DNA of 64,000 nucleotides, taken from Belliella buryatensis (lineage in GTDB: Bacteria; Bacteroidota; Bacteroidia; Cytophagales; Cyclobacteriaceae). The notes under the pieces are model-generated. The model searched no databases. It saw only the letters and a list, made by a program, of their open reading frames with translations, and was not told the DNA's origin. Position numbers and translations under genes: made by a program. How positions within the stretch are numbered: the first letter of the stretch is position 1; each line of letters begins with the position of its first letter. This document shows, one piece after another, positions 54,869 through 64,000 of this stretch. The stretch lies in assembly GCF_900188245.1 (NCBI RefSeq), contig NZ_FZOK01000006.1, forward strand, positions 62,001 to 126,000. The letters are read 5' to 3'.

Positions 54869-56620
54869 ATGTCAAAATCAAAAAGGAGTGAAAATAGAGT
54901 CACCATGACTCAGGTATTTAAAACCATCATTTGGCCAAGGAAAAGACAGCTATTAATAGGACTGATTTTAATTGTAATCAGTAGACTTTCTGGACTGGTT
55001 CTTCCAGGAGCTTCCAAAATCTTAATAGATGATGTAATTCCATCAAATGATTTAGGATTATTGAAATGGCTAGTTGCTGGTGTTGTCTTAGCTATTTCTA
55101 TACAGTCCATAACTTCTTATGCCCTTACACAAATCCTGAGTGTTGAAGCACAACATTTGATTGCTAAACTGAGGGCTAAAGTACAGCGGCATATCATACA
55201 ACTTCCTGTTAGGTTTTTTGATAATACTAAAACAGGTGAACTAGTGTCTCGAATAATGACTGATGTAGAAGGTGTAAGAAATCTTGTGGGTACTGGTTTT
55301 GCACAAATGATAGGAGGGATTTTGACAGCAGTTATTTCTCTTGTTTTACTTATCTACATTAGCCCTTTGATGACATTATATGTTTTAGTACCAGTTATCA
55401 TATTTGGATTGATTTCCTTGAAAGCTTTCGGGAAAATCAGACCGATTTTCAGAGAAAGGGGTAAAATCAATGCTGAAGTAACTGGCCGATTGACTGAGAC
55501 ATTAGGGGGTATTCGAGTAATCAAAGGTTTTAATGCAGAAGAACAAGAAATCAGATCTTTTGAGTCAGGAGTTAATCGACTTTTTCTCAATGTTAAAGCT
55601 AGTTTGACTGCGACAAGCTTTGTGACCTCGTCTGCTACCTTTCTTCTAGGACTTGCATCAGCGGGTATTATGGGGATAGGAGGTTATATGATTATGGATG
55701 AACAGATGACATTTGGGGATTTTCTTGCTTTCACTCTTTATTTAGGTTTCATGATCGCTCCGATAGTTCAGATGAGTAATATTGGAAGTCAGTTTACAGA
55801 AGCTTTTGCTGGATTAGACAGAACAGAGGAAATCATGAATTTGACTCTGGAGAGTTCAGGTGGAAATAGAAATATTCAACTACCCAAGATTAACGGGGAA
55901 GTTCTGTTTCAAAATGTTTCCTTCTCTTATGAGGAAGGCAAAGATGTTTTACATGATATTTCATTTAAGGCTCCAGCAGGTTCTGTTACAGCATTAGTTG
56001 GGACTTCGGGTTCAGGTAAGACTACAATTGCTGGAATAGCTGCTTCATTTTTGAATCCCGAGTCTGGAAAAGTTCTAATTGATGGGGTGGATATGCAAGA
56101 GGTCACATTGGAGAACTTTAGATCACAGTTGGGTGTAGTGCTTCAAGATGATTTTTTATTTGAAGGAACTATTAAGGAAAACATACTCTTTCCTAGGCCC
56201 CAGGCCACTGAGCAAGATTTGAAAAGTGCTGTGAAAGCAGCGCATGTGGATGAATTTACCGATAGGTTTGAAGATGGACTCGATACTTTGATAGGAGAGA
56301 GAGGAGTCAAATTATCAGGTGGGCAAAGACAGCGAATAGCCATTGCTAGAGCTATTTTAGCAGACCCAAGGATTTTAGTTTTAGATGAAGCTACTTCAAA
56401 CTTGGATACAGAAAGTGAGGCTTTGATTCAAGCAAGTTTAAGAGATTTGATGCAAGGTAGAACCACCTTTGTCATTGCACACAGATTGAGCACGATTAGA
56501 CAGGCAGATCAGATTTTGGTGATTGAGCAAGGCAGGATTGTAGAACAGGGGCAACATGAAGAACTTATCTCCAAACAAGGAAGGTATTATCAATTATATA
56601 CCTATCAGGCTAGAATATGA
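54869..56620 (+). CDS. ABC transporter, fused permease/ATPase (MsbA-like)
   Basis: 583 residues. Six TM helices (about 25-310) with the exporter fold precede a full ATPase: GTSGSGKTT (Walker A, about 378-386), LSGGQRQR signature, VLDEATSNLD Walker B and IAHRLST H-loop, all intact. It works as a homodimer exporting a lipid or small molecule (MsbA/LmrA branch). It differs from the 42842-44542 exporter in having normal ATPase motifs. Substrate is unknown. Confidence 0.92.
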   Translation: MSKSKRSENRVTMTQVFKTIIWPRKRQLLIGLILIVISRLSGLVLPGASKILIDDVIPSNDLGLLKWLVAGVVLAISIQSITSYALTQILSVEAQHLIAKLRAKVQRHIIQLPVRFFDNTKTGELVSRIMTDVEGVRNLVGTGFAQMIGGILTAVISLVLLIYISPLMTLYVLVPVIIFGLISLKAFGKIRPIFRERGKINAEVTGRLTETLGGIRVIKGFNAEEQEIRSFESGVNRLFLNVKASLTATSFVTSSATFLLGLASAGIMGIGGYMIMDEQMTFGDFLAFTLYLGFMIAPIVQMSNIGSQFTEAFAGLDRTEEIMNLTLESSGGNRNIQLPKINGEVLFQNVSFSYEEGKDVLHDISFKAPAGSVTALVGTSGSGKTTIAGIAASFLNPESGKVLIDGVDMQEVTLENFRSQLGVVLQDDFLFEGTIKENILFPRPQATEQDLKSAVKAAHVDEFTDRFEDGLDTLIGERGVKLSGGQRQRIAIARAILADPRILVLDEATSNLDTESEALIQASLRDLMQGRTTFVIAHRLSTIRQADQILVIEQGRIVEQGQHEELISKQGRYYQLYTYQARI

Positions 56621-56622
56621 AA

Positions 56623-56655
56623 TAAAAAAAGAGAGGTCATAGCCTCTCTTTTTTT
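56623..56655. terminator. Bidirectional terminator between ABC exporter and M23 gene
   Basis: An A-rich/T-rich stem around GAGAGG and CCTCTC with a TCATAG loop. Confidence 0.8.
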
Positions 56656-56673
56656 TATTGTTTAAAAATCAAA

Positions 56674-57651
56674 TTAGGAAAGTGATTGATTTTCTTTCGA
56701 TGCCAATTCAAGTATTTTTTCGTACTCACTTGGCTCAAGATCCTTGAAGAAGTAATGTACTGGGTTGACATACCTGCCATCTTTAAGAATCTCGTAATGC
56801 ACGTGTGGAGCTGTTGAAGAACCTGTGTTTCCAACGGTTCCGATTTGATCGCCTCTTTTTACTTTTTGACCTTTTCGCACGGTAAATTCATTCATGTGAG
56901 CATAACGCGTGACAAACCCAAAACCGTGGTCAATTTCTATATACTTTCCATATCCGCCAAAAACTGTCTTTACATCAATCACAACACCATCTCCGGTAGC
57001 ATAAATCGGTGTACCCTTAGGTGCTGAGAAATCAACACCTGTATGCAGTTTCCTAACTTTTAAAATTGGATGAAGTCTATTTCCAAAACCGGATGCAAGC
57101 CTAGTCAATTCTTCGTTGATAATGGGTTGAATGGCAGGAATAGATGCCCAATATTCATCTTTGTTGAGTGCCATTTCTGAGACCTCATCATAACTGATGT
57201 TTTGTACATAGAGTTGCCTCTTAAGATCATCTACTTTAGACCTCAAATCAATGATTAATTTTTCTGGATTAAGTCCTTTTTCTTTGATTTCCTTGTACCG
57301 ATCAGTACCGCCAACTCCAGCTCTTCTAATATCAGAAGGGATTGGTTCAGTTTCAAAAATGACTCTGTAAAGGTTGTCGTCTCTTTGCTGAAGGTCCACA
57401 AGCATTTGGCTCATTTGATTCACTTCAGACTCCATCAATTGATAATAGTATTTGAGCTCTTTATTTTCTTTTTTTAGAATAAGCTCTTTGGGGCTATCAA
57501 AGTAATAATTGAAAACGATCAAAATACCTACTGCCAGAATCAAGGCTGAGGAAAGAAAACCTAGGGTATTCAGTGTAATATCCCACTTGCTACGTTGGTA
57601 TCTTTCGTATTTACAGGTTTTTGGGTCGTAGTAATATTTTATTCTACTCAT
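56674..57651 (-). CDS. M23 metallopeptidase (LytM-like)
   Basis: 325 residues. One TM helix (about 29-50), then a coiled coil (about 60-150), then the M23 domain at about 195-300 with the zinc ligands HTGVDFS and HVHYE and a central YAHM. It cuts peptidoglycan cross-links or activates amidases from the periplasmic face. All catalytic residues are present. It runs divergently from alaS. Confidence 0.92.
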   Translation of the reverse strand: MSRIKYYYDPKTCKYERYQRSKWDITLNTLGFLSSALILAVGILIVFNYYFDSPKELILKKENKELKYYYQLMESEVNQMSQMLVDLQQRDDNLYRVIFETEPIPSDIRRAGVGGTDRYKEIKEKGLNPEKLIIDLRSKVDDLKRQLYVQNISYDEVSEMALNKDEYWASIPAIQPIINEELTRLASGFGNRLHPILKVRKLHTGVDFSAPKGTPIYATGDGVVIDVKTVFGGYGKYIEIDHGFGFVTRYAHMNEFTVRKGQKVKRGDQIGTVGNTGSSTAPHVHYEILKDGRYVNPVHYFFKDLEPSEYEKILELASKENQSLS

Positions 57652-57774
57652 TATAAATTGCAGGGTAATTATTCTAATTTTGCAAACCTCAGTGGGTTTT
57701 TGGTGATTTCTTAATCCGAAGCTCGCAAATATATAAATTAAGATAATATAATCCGAACATAGTCAAAAGCTTAC

Positions 57775-60399
57775 ATGGAAGCAAAGAAAGTCAGAAGTAC
57801 CTTTATAGAATTTTTCCAATCTAAACAGCATCAATTTGTTCCTTCTTCTCCAATAGTTGTCAAGAACGATCCCACCTTGATGTTTACCAATGCAGGGATG
57901 AATCAATTCAAAGATTTTTTTCTCGGCAACGATATCGCCAAAGTCACTCGTGTAGCTAACAGTCAAAAGTGCCTGAGGGTTTCGGGGAAGCATAATGACC
58001 TGGAGGAAGTTGGGGTAGATACTTATCATCACACCATGTTCGAAATGCTAGGAAACTGGTCATTTGGAGATTATTTTAAGAAAGAGGCCATTGAGTGGGC
58101 TTGGGAACTTTTAACAGATGTTTACAAGCTACCAAAAGATAGACTTTACGTGTCTGTTTTTGGAGGAGATGATAAAGATGGTTTAGATAAAGACATGGAA
58201 GCTTTTGAGCTTTGGAAAAATATAGTTTCGGAAGACAGGATCATTTTTGGTTCAAAAAAGGATAATTTTTGGGAAATGGGTGACACAGGTCCATGTGGTC
58301 CTTGTTCTGAAATTCATATTGACCTTAGGTCAGAAGAAGAAAGGATAGCTTTGAGTGGTTTTGATCTAGTAAACAATGACCATCCACAAGTAATAGAAAT
58401 TTGGAACCTCGTATTCATGCAATTCAATAGACTGAGTGATGGTTCTTTGAAGGAGTTACCAGCCAAGCATGTGGACACAGGGATGGGTTTTGAGCGATTG
58501 GTAAGGGCTATTCAGCAGAAGTCCTCCAATTATGATACAGATGTATTCATGCCATTTATCAATTTCTTAGAAGGCAAGTCTGGTAAAAAGTATGGTCATA
58601 ATGAAAAAACTGATATTGCCATGCGTGTCATTGTAGATCACATCAGGGCAATTTCATTCACAATAGCAGATGGACAACTGCCTTCAAATAATAAGGCTGG
58701 ATATGTCATCAGGAGAATTCTAAGAAGAGCAGTTCGCTATGGATACACTTTCTTAGGCTTCCAGAAACCATTTATGTATGAAATGCTACCGATGCTAGCT
58801 GAAAGTTTTGGAGATATTTTTCCAGAAGTTGTAGCTCAGCAGGATTTTATTGCTAGAGTTGTTGAAGAAGAGGAAGCTTCATTTTTGAGAACATTAGACA
58901 ATGGCTTGAAAATTCTTGATCAAATTATAAATGAACTTCAAGCTTCAGGTGATCAGATGATTGATGGAAAGACTGCTTTTGAGCTGTATGATACTTTTGG
59001 TTTCCCACTGGATCTTACTTCATTGATTGCTAGAGAAAATGGGCTTTCTGTGGATGAAAATGGTTTTGCCGATGAAATGGAAAAGCAAAAATCCAGATCA
59101 AGAGCAGCCGCAGAACAAGAAACAGGAGATTGGGTCATGGTCAGAGATGACGAGGGAGTGGAGTTTGTAGGTTATGATAACTTAACCGTACAAAGTAAAA
59201 TCATAAAATATCGTCAGATCAAAGATAAGAAAGGAAATAGATTCCAGCTTGTACTTGATCGTACTCCTTTCTATGCAGAAAGTGGTGGTCAAGTAGGAGA
59301 TACTGGTTTTTTGATTTCTTCATCAGAGAAAATCAAGGTCTTAGATACCAAAAAAGAAAATGATCTGATAGTGCATTTTGTAGATAAATTGGCATCAGAT
59401 CCAATGGTACAATTTTTGGCTGAGGTAAATGCTGGAAAGCGAAAGCTTACGATGAATAACCATACCGCAACCCATCTTTTGCAATCAGCGCTTAAGGAAG
59501 TTCTTGGAGATCATGTGCAGCAAAAAGGTTCTTTGGTGAATGATGAATTATTGCGTTTTGATTTTTCACATTTCGCTAAATTGACTGAGGATGAACTCGC
59601 TAAAGTCGAAGCAATAGTCAATACCAAAATCAGAGAAAATATTCAACTTTCCGAAGAAAGAAATGTGCCAATAGAAGAAGCAAAGACAAAAGGTGCAACA
59701 GCACTTTTTGGAGAGAAATATGGAGATTTTGTGAGGGTTATCACTTTCGATCCAGATTTTTCGGTTGAGCTTTGTGGAGGTACCCATGTAAAGTCCACTG
59801 GTGCAATAGGTCTATTTAAGATCGTATCAGAAGGCTCTATTTCTTCTGGAGTGAGAAGGATTGAAGCGATTACTGCCGAAGCAGCTGAAACTTTCCTTAA
59901 CAGTCAATTGACATTGGTTAAAGAAATCCAAGAATTACTCAAAGCACCAAAAGATCTGAAAAAGGCAATTGAATCTTTGATCCAAGAAAGAAATGACTTG
60001 AGGAAAGAAATCGAAATACTGCATGGCAAGCAAGCCGGAGCTTTGAAGGATGATCTTTTAAAACAAGTGGATTCTGCAGATGATTTAAATAAACTGTTTG
60101 TAAAGGTGAATTTACCTACTGCTGAAGCTTTGAAGAAAATAGCCTTTGAACTTAAAAACGAAGTCCCAAATTTAATAGCAGTGATAGCAGCTGAGATTGA
60201 AGGTAAACCTCAGATTGCTGTTATAATAAGTGAAAACTTGGTTTCAACCCAAAGGCTTAATGCGGGACAAGCTATCCGAGAATTGGCAAAAGAGATTCAA
60301 GGAGGGGGAGGAGGTCAGCCTTTCTTCGCGACAGCAGGAGGTAAGAATCTTGCTGGATTAGATGCTGTCGTAGCCAAAGCTAAAACCATGTTTGGGTAA
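57775..60399 (+). CDS. alaS: Alanyl-tRNA synthetase
   Basis: 874 residues. The class II aminoacylation core begins at FFQSKQHQFVPSSPIVV; the editing domain carries HTATHLL and the C-terminal CGGTHV zinc site. The last 150 residues form the coiled C-Ala domain with GGGGGQPFFATAGG. Attaches alanine to tRNA-Ala. Complete and monocistronic or loosely linked with gatB, 97 bases downstream. Confidence 0.98.
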   Translation: MEAKKVRSTFIEFFQSKQHQFVPSSPIVVKNDPTLMFTNAGMNQFKDFFLGNDIAKVTRVANSQKCLRVSGKHNDLEEVGVDTYHHTMFEMLGNWSFGDYFKKEAIEWAWELLTDVYKLPKDRLYVSVFGGDDKDGLDKDMEAFELWKNIVSEDRIIFGSKKDNFWEMGDTGPCGPCSEIHIDLRSEEERIALSGFDLVNNDHPQVIEIWNLVFMQFNRLSDGSLKELPAKHVDTGMGFERLVRAIQQKSSNYDTDVFMPFINFLEGKSGKKYGHNEKTDIAMRVIVDHIRAISFTIADGQLPSNNKAGYVIRRILRRAVRYGYTFLGFQKPFMYEMLPMLAESFGDIFPEVVAQQDFIARVVEEEEASFLRTLDNGLKILDQIINELQASGDQMIDGKTAFELYDTFGFPLDLTSLIARENGLSVDENGFADEMEKQKSRSRAAAEQETGDWVMVRDDEGVEFVGYDNLTVQSKIIKYRQIKDKKGNRFQLVLDRTPFYAESGGQVGDTGFLISSSEKIKVLDTKKENDLIVHFVDKLASDPMVQFLAEVNAGKRKLTMNNHTATHLLQSALKEVLGDHVQQKGSLVNDELLRFDFSHFAKLTEDELAKVEAIVNTKIRENIQLSEERNVPIEEAKTKGATALFGEKYGDFVRVITFDPDFSVELCGGTHVKSTGAIGLFKIVSEGSISSGVRRIEAITAEAAETFLNSQLTLVKEIQELLKAPKDLKKAIESLIQERNDLRKEIEILHGKQAGALKDDLLKQVDSADDLNKLFVKVNLPTAEALKKIAFELKNEVPNLIAVIAAEIEGKPQIAVIISENLVSTQRLNAGQAIRELAKEIQGGGGGQPFFATAGGKNLAGLDAVVAKAKTMFG

Positions 60400-60496
60400 A
60401 ATACAGCATTTAAATTACCTCCAATTTGGTTTTAGATGATTTCTGAGCCATTTTTGGACACTTCATTAGATTATATTCAAACCTAGATAAGAATTA

Positions 60497-61960
60497 ATGA
60501 TGCTTTCAGCTGATATAAAAAATAAATACGAGTTAGTAGTAGGTCTTGAGGTGCATGCACAGTTATTGACAAAAAGTAAAATGTATGCATCAGATTCTAC
60601 AGAATTCGGGAATTTGCCAAATACACACATTTCTGTCCTTACGCTAGGTCACCCTGGTACGCTTCCAAAAGTCAATAAAAAAGCTGTGGAATTTGCTGTA
60701 AAGATGGGTTTTGCTTGTAATTCTGAAATTACAAGAAAGAATATTTTTGCAAGAAAGAATTATTTCTATCCAGATCTTCCAAAAGGATATCAGATTACCC
60801 AAGACAAGGGACCAATCTGTGTTGGAGGAGAAGTTCCTTTGACATTACCGGATGGTACTAAAAAATCAGTCACATTGACTAGAATCCACATGGAAGAGGA
60901 TGCAGGTAAATCCATGCACCTGGCTGGGGAAGTGGATACCCTAGTGGATTACAATAGAGCTGGAGTGCCATTAATTGAAATTGTGTCTGAGCCAGACATC
61001 AGGTCATCTGAAGAAGCATATGCTTTTTTGGTGGAGATCAAGAAATTGGTAAGATACTTAGATATCTGTGATGGAAATATGGAAGAGGGTTCATTAAGAT
61101 GTGATGCCAATATTTCGGTGAGGTTGTATGACGAATCAGAATATGGAAAAAAAGTAGAGGTCAAAAATATGAACTCTTTTAGAAACGTAGCTAGAGCCAT
61201 AGAGCACGAGTTTGAAAGACAAATACTTTTGATCGAAAAAGGAGTAGAAATAGTATCTGAAACAAGGACTTTTGATGCTACGACCGGAACTACTGCTAGT
61301 ATGCGTACCAAGGAAGACCTAAATGATTATAGGTATTTTCCAGAACCTGACCTCAGCCCAGTAGTTGTGTCTGAAGAGTGGCTAGAATCTGTCAGAAAAG
61401 ACATGCCAGCACTACCTAGAGAGCTTCATGCTAAGTTTGTCAATGAATATGGCCTCCCTGAATACGATGCAGGAGTACTCACGGATTCCAAAGAGATCGC
61501 ATTGTTTTTCAATGATCTCTGTGAGGCTACAGCCAACTACAAGGCAGCTTCCAACTGGATGATGGGACCTGTGAAATCTTATTTGAATGAATTGACTTTG
61601 CATATTTCCGACTTCCCTATTCAACCCAAAAGATTAGCAGATCTAATATCGATTATTGATGATGGGAAAATCAACTTTTCTGTTGCTTCTCAAAAGGTAT
61701 ATCCTGAGATGCTCAAAAATAGTGAGAAAACTCCGCTTGAAATAGCTCAAGAATTGAATCTAATTCAAGATAGTGATGAAGGTAGTTTAAGACCTATTGT
61801 TGAAGCTGTTTTGTTAGAAAACGGGCCTAAAGTAGAAGAGTATAGGTCTGGTAAAAAAGGCTTAATGGGAATGTTTATGGGACAAGTGATGAAAAAGTCT
61901 CAAGGTAAAGCAGACCCTAAAGTTGCAACAAAAATATTGACTGAACTTCTTGAAAATTAA
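60497..61960 (+). CDS. gatB: Asp-tRNA(Asn)/Glu-tRNA(Gln) amidotransferase subunit B
   Basis: 487 residues. The kinase core (YELVVGLEVHAQLLTKSKMY; LPKGYQITQ; EDAGKS) activates the misacylated tRNA and the C-terminal YqeY-like helical domain binds the tRNA elbow. It works with GatA and GatC, not seen here, to make Gln-tRNA and Asn-tRNA by transamidation. The start may be either of two adjacent Met. Only 6 bases separate it from the following TlpA gene. Confidence 0.97.
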   Translation: MMLSADIKNKYELVVGLEVHAQLLTKSKMYASDSTEFGNLPNTHISVLTLGHPGTLPKVNKKAVEFAVKMGFACNSEITRKNIFARKNYFYPDLPKGYQITQDKGPICVGGEVPLTLPDGTKKSVTLTRIHMEEDAGKSMHLAGEVDTLVDYNRAGVPLIEIVSEPDIRSSEEAYAFLVEIKKLVRYLDICDGNMEEGSLRCDANISVRLYDESEYGKKVEVKNMNSFRNVARAIEHEFERQILLIEKGVEIVSETRTFDATTGTTASMRTKEDLNDYRYFPEPDLSPVVVSEEWLESVRKDMPALPRELHAKFVNEYGLPEYDAGVLTDSKEIALFFNDLCEATANYKAASNWMMGPVKSYLNELTLHISDFPIQPKRLADLISIIDDGKINFSVASQKVYPEMLKNSEKTPLEIAQELNLIQDSDEGSLRPIVEAVLLENGPKVEEYRSGKKGLMGMFMGQVMKKSQGKADPKVATKILTELLEN

Positions 61961-61966
61961 CAAAAT

Positions 61967-63076
61967 ATGAAAACATTCAAGCACTTAATAATAGTCATAG
62001 TTGCCATCTTGATATATGCTTGTGGTGAATCGGAAAGAGTATTTGATGGAAAAGTAAAAGTATCTGGTAAAATCAGTAATGCTGGATCTGGAAGCCTAGT
62101 TCTAATGAAGCTTGAGGAGAGATCAGAAGAGGTGGGTAAAATAGAATTAGGAGGAAATGGGAGTTTCGAATATGTACTCTCTTTGGATGGACCAGGTTTT
62201 TATGAATTAAATATTCTGGATAAAAAAATGGTCAGACTGGCTCTCTATGATCAAGATGTTATCATCAATTATGATCTAGATGATGAAAGTAGTCTTGTGA
62301 TTGAAGGATCTGAGGATTCTCAGTATATGCAGAAAGTCGACAAATTGACGGAGGATTACCAGGCAGAAATCAACAATCTAAATACTGCTTACTTTGAAGC
62401 CATGACCAATAAGGATCAAGATGCAATCAAGGAAATACAGAATCAGGCAATGAATCTAGAAGGTGACCATGCAGTGAAGGTAAAAGCCGTAATAGACGAT
62501 ATGAAGGGAAGTTTTGCAGCTTTGGCTGCGCTAGGCATGATCAATGAAAAGAATGATTTCCTTTATATCGACGAATTAGTCAAGAATCTGAATGAAAAAT
62601 ACCCTAATACTAAAATGATAACCACCTTGATGGCTCAATTGGATGATATGCGGGTATTGTCTATAGGCCAAGTAGCACCAGAGATCTCATTGCCAAATCC
62701 AGAAGGTGAGTTGGTTAATCTTTCAGATTTAAGAGGTAATTATGTATTAATCGATTTCTGGGCAGCATGGTGTAGACCATGTAGAGAAGAAAACCCAAAT
62801 GTGGTAAGGCTTTACAATAAGTATAATCAAAAAGGTTTTGAGGTTTTTGGAGTTTCTTTAGATAGAACTAAAGATGCCTGGGTAAAAGCTATTGAAGATG
62901 ATCAGTTGACATGGACGCATGTTTCGGATTTACAATACTTCAATTCAGCAGCGGCTGCGATTTATCAGATTAATGCAATACCAGCTACATATCTTCTTGA
63001 TCCTGAGGGTAAAATAATAGCAAAAGACTTAAGAGGAGCTAGCTTAGAAAATAAACTAAAAGAGCTATTTGATTAA
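61967..63076 (+). CDS. TlpA-family thioredoxin lipoprotein with DUF4369-like domain
   Basis: 369 residues. Lipobox IYAC near residue 18. An N-terminal DUF4369-like beta domain (about 25-130) is followed by a helical linker and a thioredoxin domain (about 230-369) with the redox motif WCRPC (C269, C272), WAAW before it and the cis-Pro at NAIPATY. It reduces disulfides in the periplasm or outer surface. Unlike the 1614-3239 protein, it is a lipoprotein with WCRPC rather than WCGPC. Confidence 0.92.
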   Translation: MKTFKHLIIVIVAILIYACGESERVFDGKVKVSGKISNAGSGSLVLMKLEERSEEVGKIELGGNGSFEYVLSLDGPGFYELNILDKKMVRLALYDQDVIINYDLDDESSLVIEGSEDSQYMQKVDKLTEDYQAEINNLNTAYFEAMTNKDQDAIKEIQNQAMNLEGDHAVKVKAVIDDMKGSFAALAALGMINEKNDFLYIDELVKNLNEKYPNTKMITTLMAQLDDMRVLSIGQVAPEISLPNPEGELVNLSDLRGNYVLIDFWAAWCRPCREENPNVVRLYNKYNQKGFEVFGVSLDRTKDAWVKAIEDDQLTWTHVSDLQYFNSAAAAIYQINAIPATYLLDPEGKIIAKDLRGASLENKLKELFD

Positions 63077-63097
63077 GTTAAAACAAATAAAATTATC

Positions 63098-63130
63098 AAG
63101 CCACTTACCGCAAGGAGGTGGCTTTTTTTA
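63098..63130 (+). terminator. Rho-independent terminator after the TlpA gene
   Basis: Stem AAGCCAC/GTGGCTT (63098-63104 with 63118-63124) followed by seven T residues. Confidence 0.75.
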
Positions 63131-63191
63131 TTCAAAAAAAATATTTTATCTTAATGGGATATAGCTAGTATTTATTATTGAGTTTTTCGCA

Positions 63192-63199
63192 TACATTTG
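63192..63199 (+). promoter_or_regulatory. -7 promoter box of the small lipoprotein gene
   Basis: TACATTTG matches TAnnTTTG exactly. Transcription would begin near 63206, with a leader of about 120 bases before the ATG at 63330. No good -33 TTG was found. Confidence 0.4.
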
Positions 63200-63329
63200 C
63201 GCGAGAAATTCGTTTTCTGTATGCATAAAGTAATTTCAAAATAAATAATTGATTTATTATTTATGGAATGCTTTTTGAAAGCTAGAGGACAATCTCAAAA
63301 GGAACAAACTAAAATCTATAATTCCAAAC

Positions 63330-63800
63330 ATGAAAAAAAGAACCCTTCAATCACCTTTGAACAGATTGGTATTTATTGCACTGTTCGGCTTATTAGCCAT
63401 GGGAGCTTGTAAAAGCAAGAAAAAAGTAGTTGCTGAACCAGCACCTCCTGCTCCAGTAGAGAAAGTAGAACCAGCACCTGCTCCAGCACCTGCACAGCCT
63501 TCAGCAGAAGAAGTCGCTGTAGGGAAGTTGGAAAATTATTTTAGCAGCATCGCTAACTCTACCAATGTTCAAGCTGCCAATAGCACAATTCAAGAAGCTT
63601 TGAGCATGTTTTCAAATCAAGAAACTCCAGTATTGATTGTGATCTATGAAGAAAGTGGTATCAAAGATTACGATGAGCCTACTACCATCGTTAAATACTT
63701 GAACTATCTCAAAGACACCAAGAAAAACCTAAACTTCATCAGCGATATCAGGTTAGATGCCAATGGTAGAGTATCTGAATTGGAACTTCGTCGCAAATAA
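63330..63800 (+). CDS. Small Pro/Ala-rich lipoprotein of unknown function
   Basis: 156 residues. Lipoprotein signal ending in MGAC, a basic KSKKK stretch and a low-complexity linker (APPAPVEKVEPAPAPAPAQP) that could span the periplasm. The C-terminal domain (about 60-156) contains NATIVKYLNYLKDTKKNL-like helices and is charged. No family was recognised. It precedes another small envelope gene by 26 bases. Confidence 0.75.
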   Translation: MKKRTLQSPLNRLVFIALFGLLAMGACKSKKKVVAEPAPPAPVEKVEPAPAPAPAQPSAEEVAVGKLENYFSSIANSTNVQAANSTIQEALSMFSNQETPVLIVIYEESGIKDYDEPTTIVKYLNYLKDTKKNLNFISDIRLDANGRVSELELRRK

Positions 63801-63825
63801 TCACTCAATCGATAATAATTAAACC

Positions 63826-64000
63826 ATGAAAAAATACATTTCCCTATTCCTATTCATGTTTGTGGCTAGCGCGACCATCTCTATGGCGCAGTCAGATAAC
63901 ATCAGCCCAGCAAGAAAGCAAGCCATCGATTCTTTGGCTTTGGAAAAAGTAAAGGATTTAAGTAAATACATCTCTATCATCGGTAGCAAAGAGACACAAT
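63826..64000 (+). CDS. Exported small protein (partial, runs off the window)
   Basis: ATG 63826 opens a frame to the window edge with no stop. It has a signal peptide ending in SMAQ and a polar helical start (ARKQAIDSLALEKVKDLSKYI). It follows the lipoprotein gene by 25 bases and is probably in the same operon. Function unknown. Confidence 0.65.
   Translation, partial: MKKYISLFLFMFVASATISMAQSDNISPARKQAIDSLALEKVKDLSKYISIIGSKETQ

Noticed and set aside
1-64000. CRISPR array, insertion sequence or prophage
   Set aside because: No regularly spaced direct repeats, transposase, integrase or phage structural genes were seen on either strand.

Overview
The window looks like chromosome from a Bacteroidota bacterium of the order Cytophagales, most like Cyclobacteriaceae (Algoriphagus or Belliella relatives). 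That placement is inferred from protein families and style, not from a database search. The DNA is AT-rich. There are Bacteroidota -7 promoter boxes (TAnnTTTG), few Shine-Dalgarno sequences, many lipoproteins, type IX secretion C-terminal domains of both type A and type B, and typical families such as TlpA/DUF4369, SprB-like repeats and YfhO. Gene content is mostly ordinary chromosomal; no phage, insertion sequence or CRISPR array was seen.

Layout. 1-4.3 kb: a gene end, an S8 protease lipoprotein, a TlpA-like thioredoxin protein and a leaderless substrate-binding-like protein. 4.3-17.9 kb: a maltose/starch locus. It has a small membrane ORF, an MFS sugar transporter, a cytoplasmic GH31 alpha-glucosidase and a LacI regulator on the minus strand. 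On the plus strand are a SusE-like lipoprotein, a secreted GH13 amylase, fructose-bisphosphate aldolase and a GH13 lipoprotein. Phosphofructokinase and methylglyoxal synthase follow on the minus strand. 18-21.2 kb: MscL, a sigma factor/membrane protein/Spy-like operon and a two-domain universal stress protein. 21.5 kb: a candidate structured RNA. 21.7-27.4 kb: flippase, glycosyltransferase, methyltransferase and YfhO. 27.6-30.5 kb: ffh, dprA and a MerR regulator. 30.7-36.4 kb: a large type IX adhesin-like protein, galE, two tandem tRNA-Asp genes and accA. 36.5-42 kb: an overlapping lipid/hydrolase operon, an alpha/beta hydrolase and an M28 peptidase. 42.1-47.3 kb: a TetR-ABC-HlyD-TolC export operon. 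47.3-57.7 kb: an oxidoreductase, an alanine symporter, glycerate kinase, an S41 protease, an FtsE-like ATPase, a transaldolase-like enzyme, an ABC exporter and an M23 peptidase. 57.8-64 kb: alaS, gatB, a TlpA thioredoxin and two small envelope proteins.

The most notable observation is that the starch locus appears to be decaying on its outer-membrane side. The SusE-like gene carries an in-frame TGA at codon 33, just after its lipoprotein signal. The type IX-secreted GH13 amylase carries two single-base frameshifts, one in a poly-T run inside the signal peptide and one in a GGG run. No susC/susD pair is present where it would be expected. The cytoplasmic arm (LacI, GH31, MFS) and the lipoprotein GH13 are intact, and two LacI-type palindromic operators remain, one before GH31 and one before the broken susE. 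No other gene in the 64 kb shows an obvious reading-frame lesion, which argues against general sequencing error but does not exclude a local one.

Other points of interest are the structured RNA candidate near 21.55-21.71 kb with a perfect -7 box, an ABC exporter whose ATPase signature and H-loop are degenerate, and a substrate-binding-like protein with neither signal peptide nor transporter.
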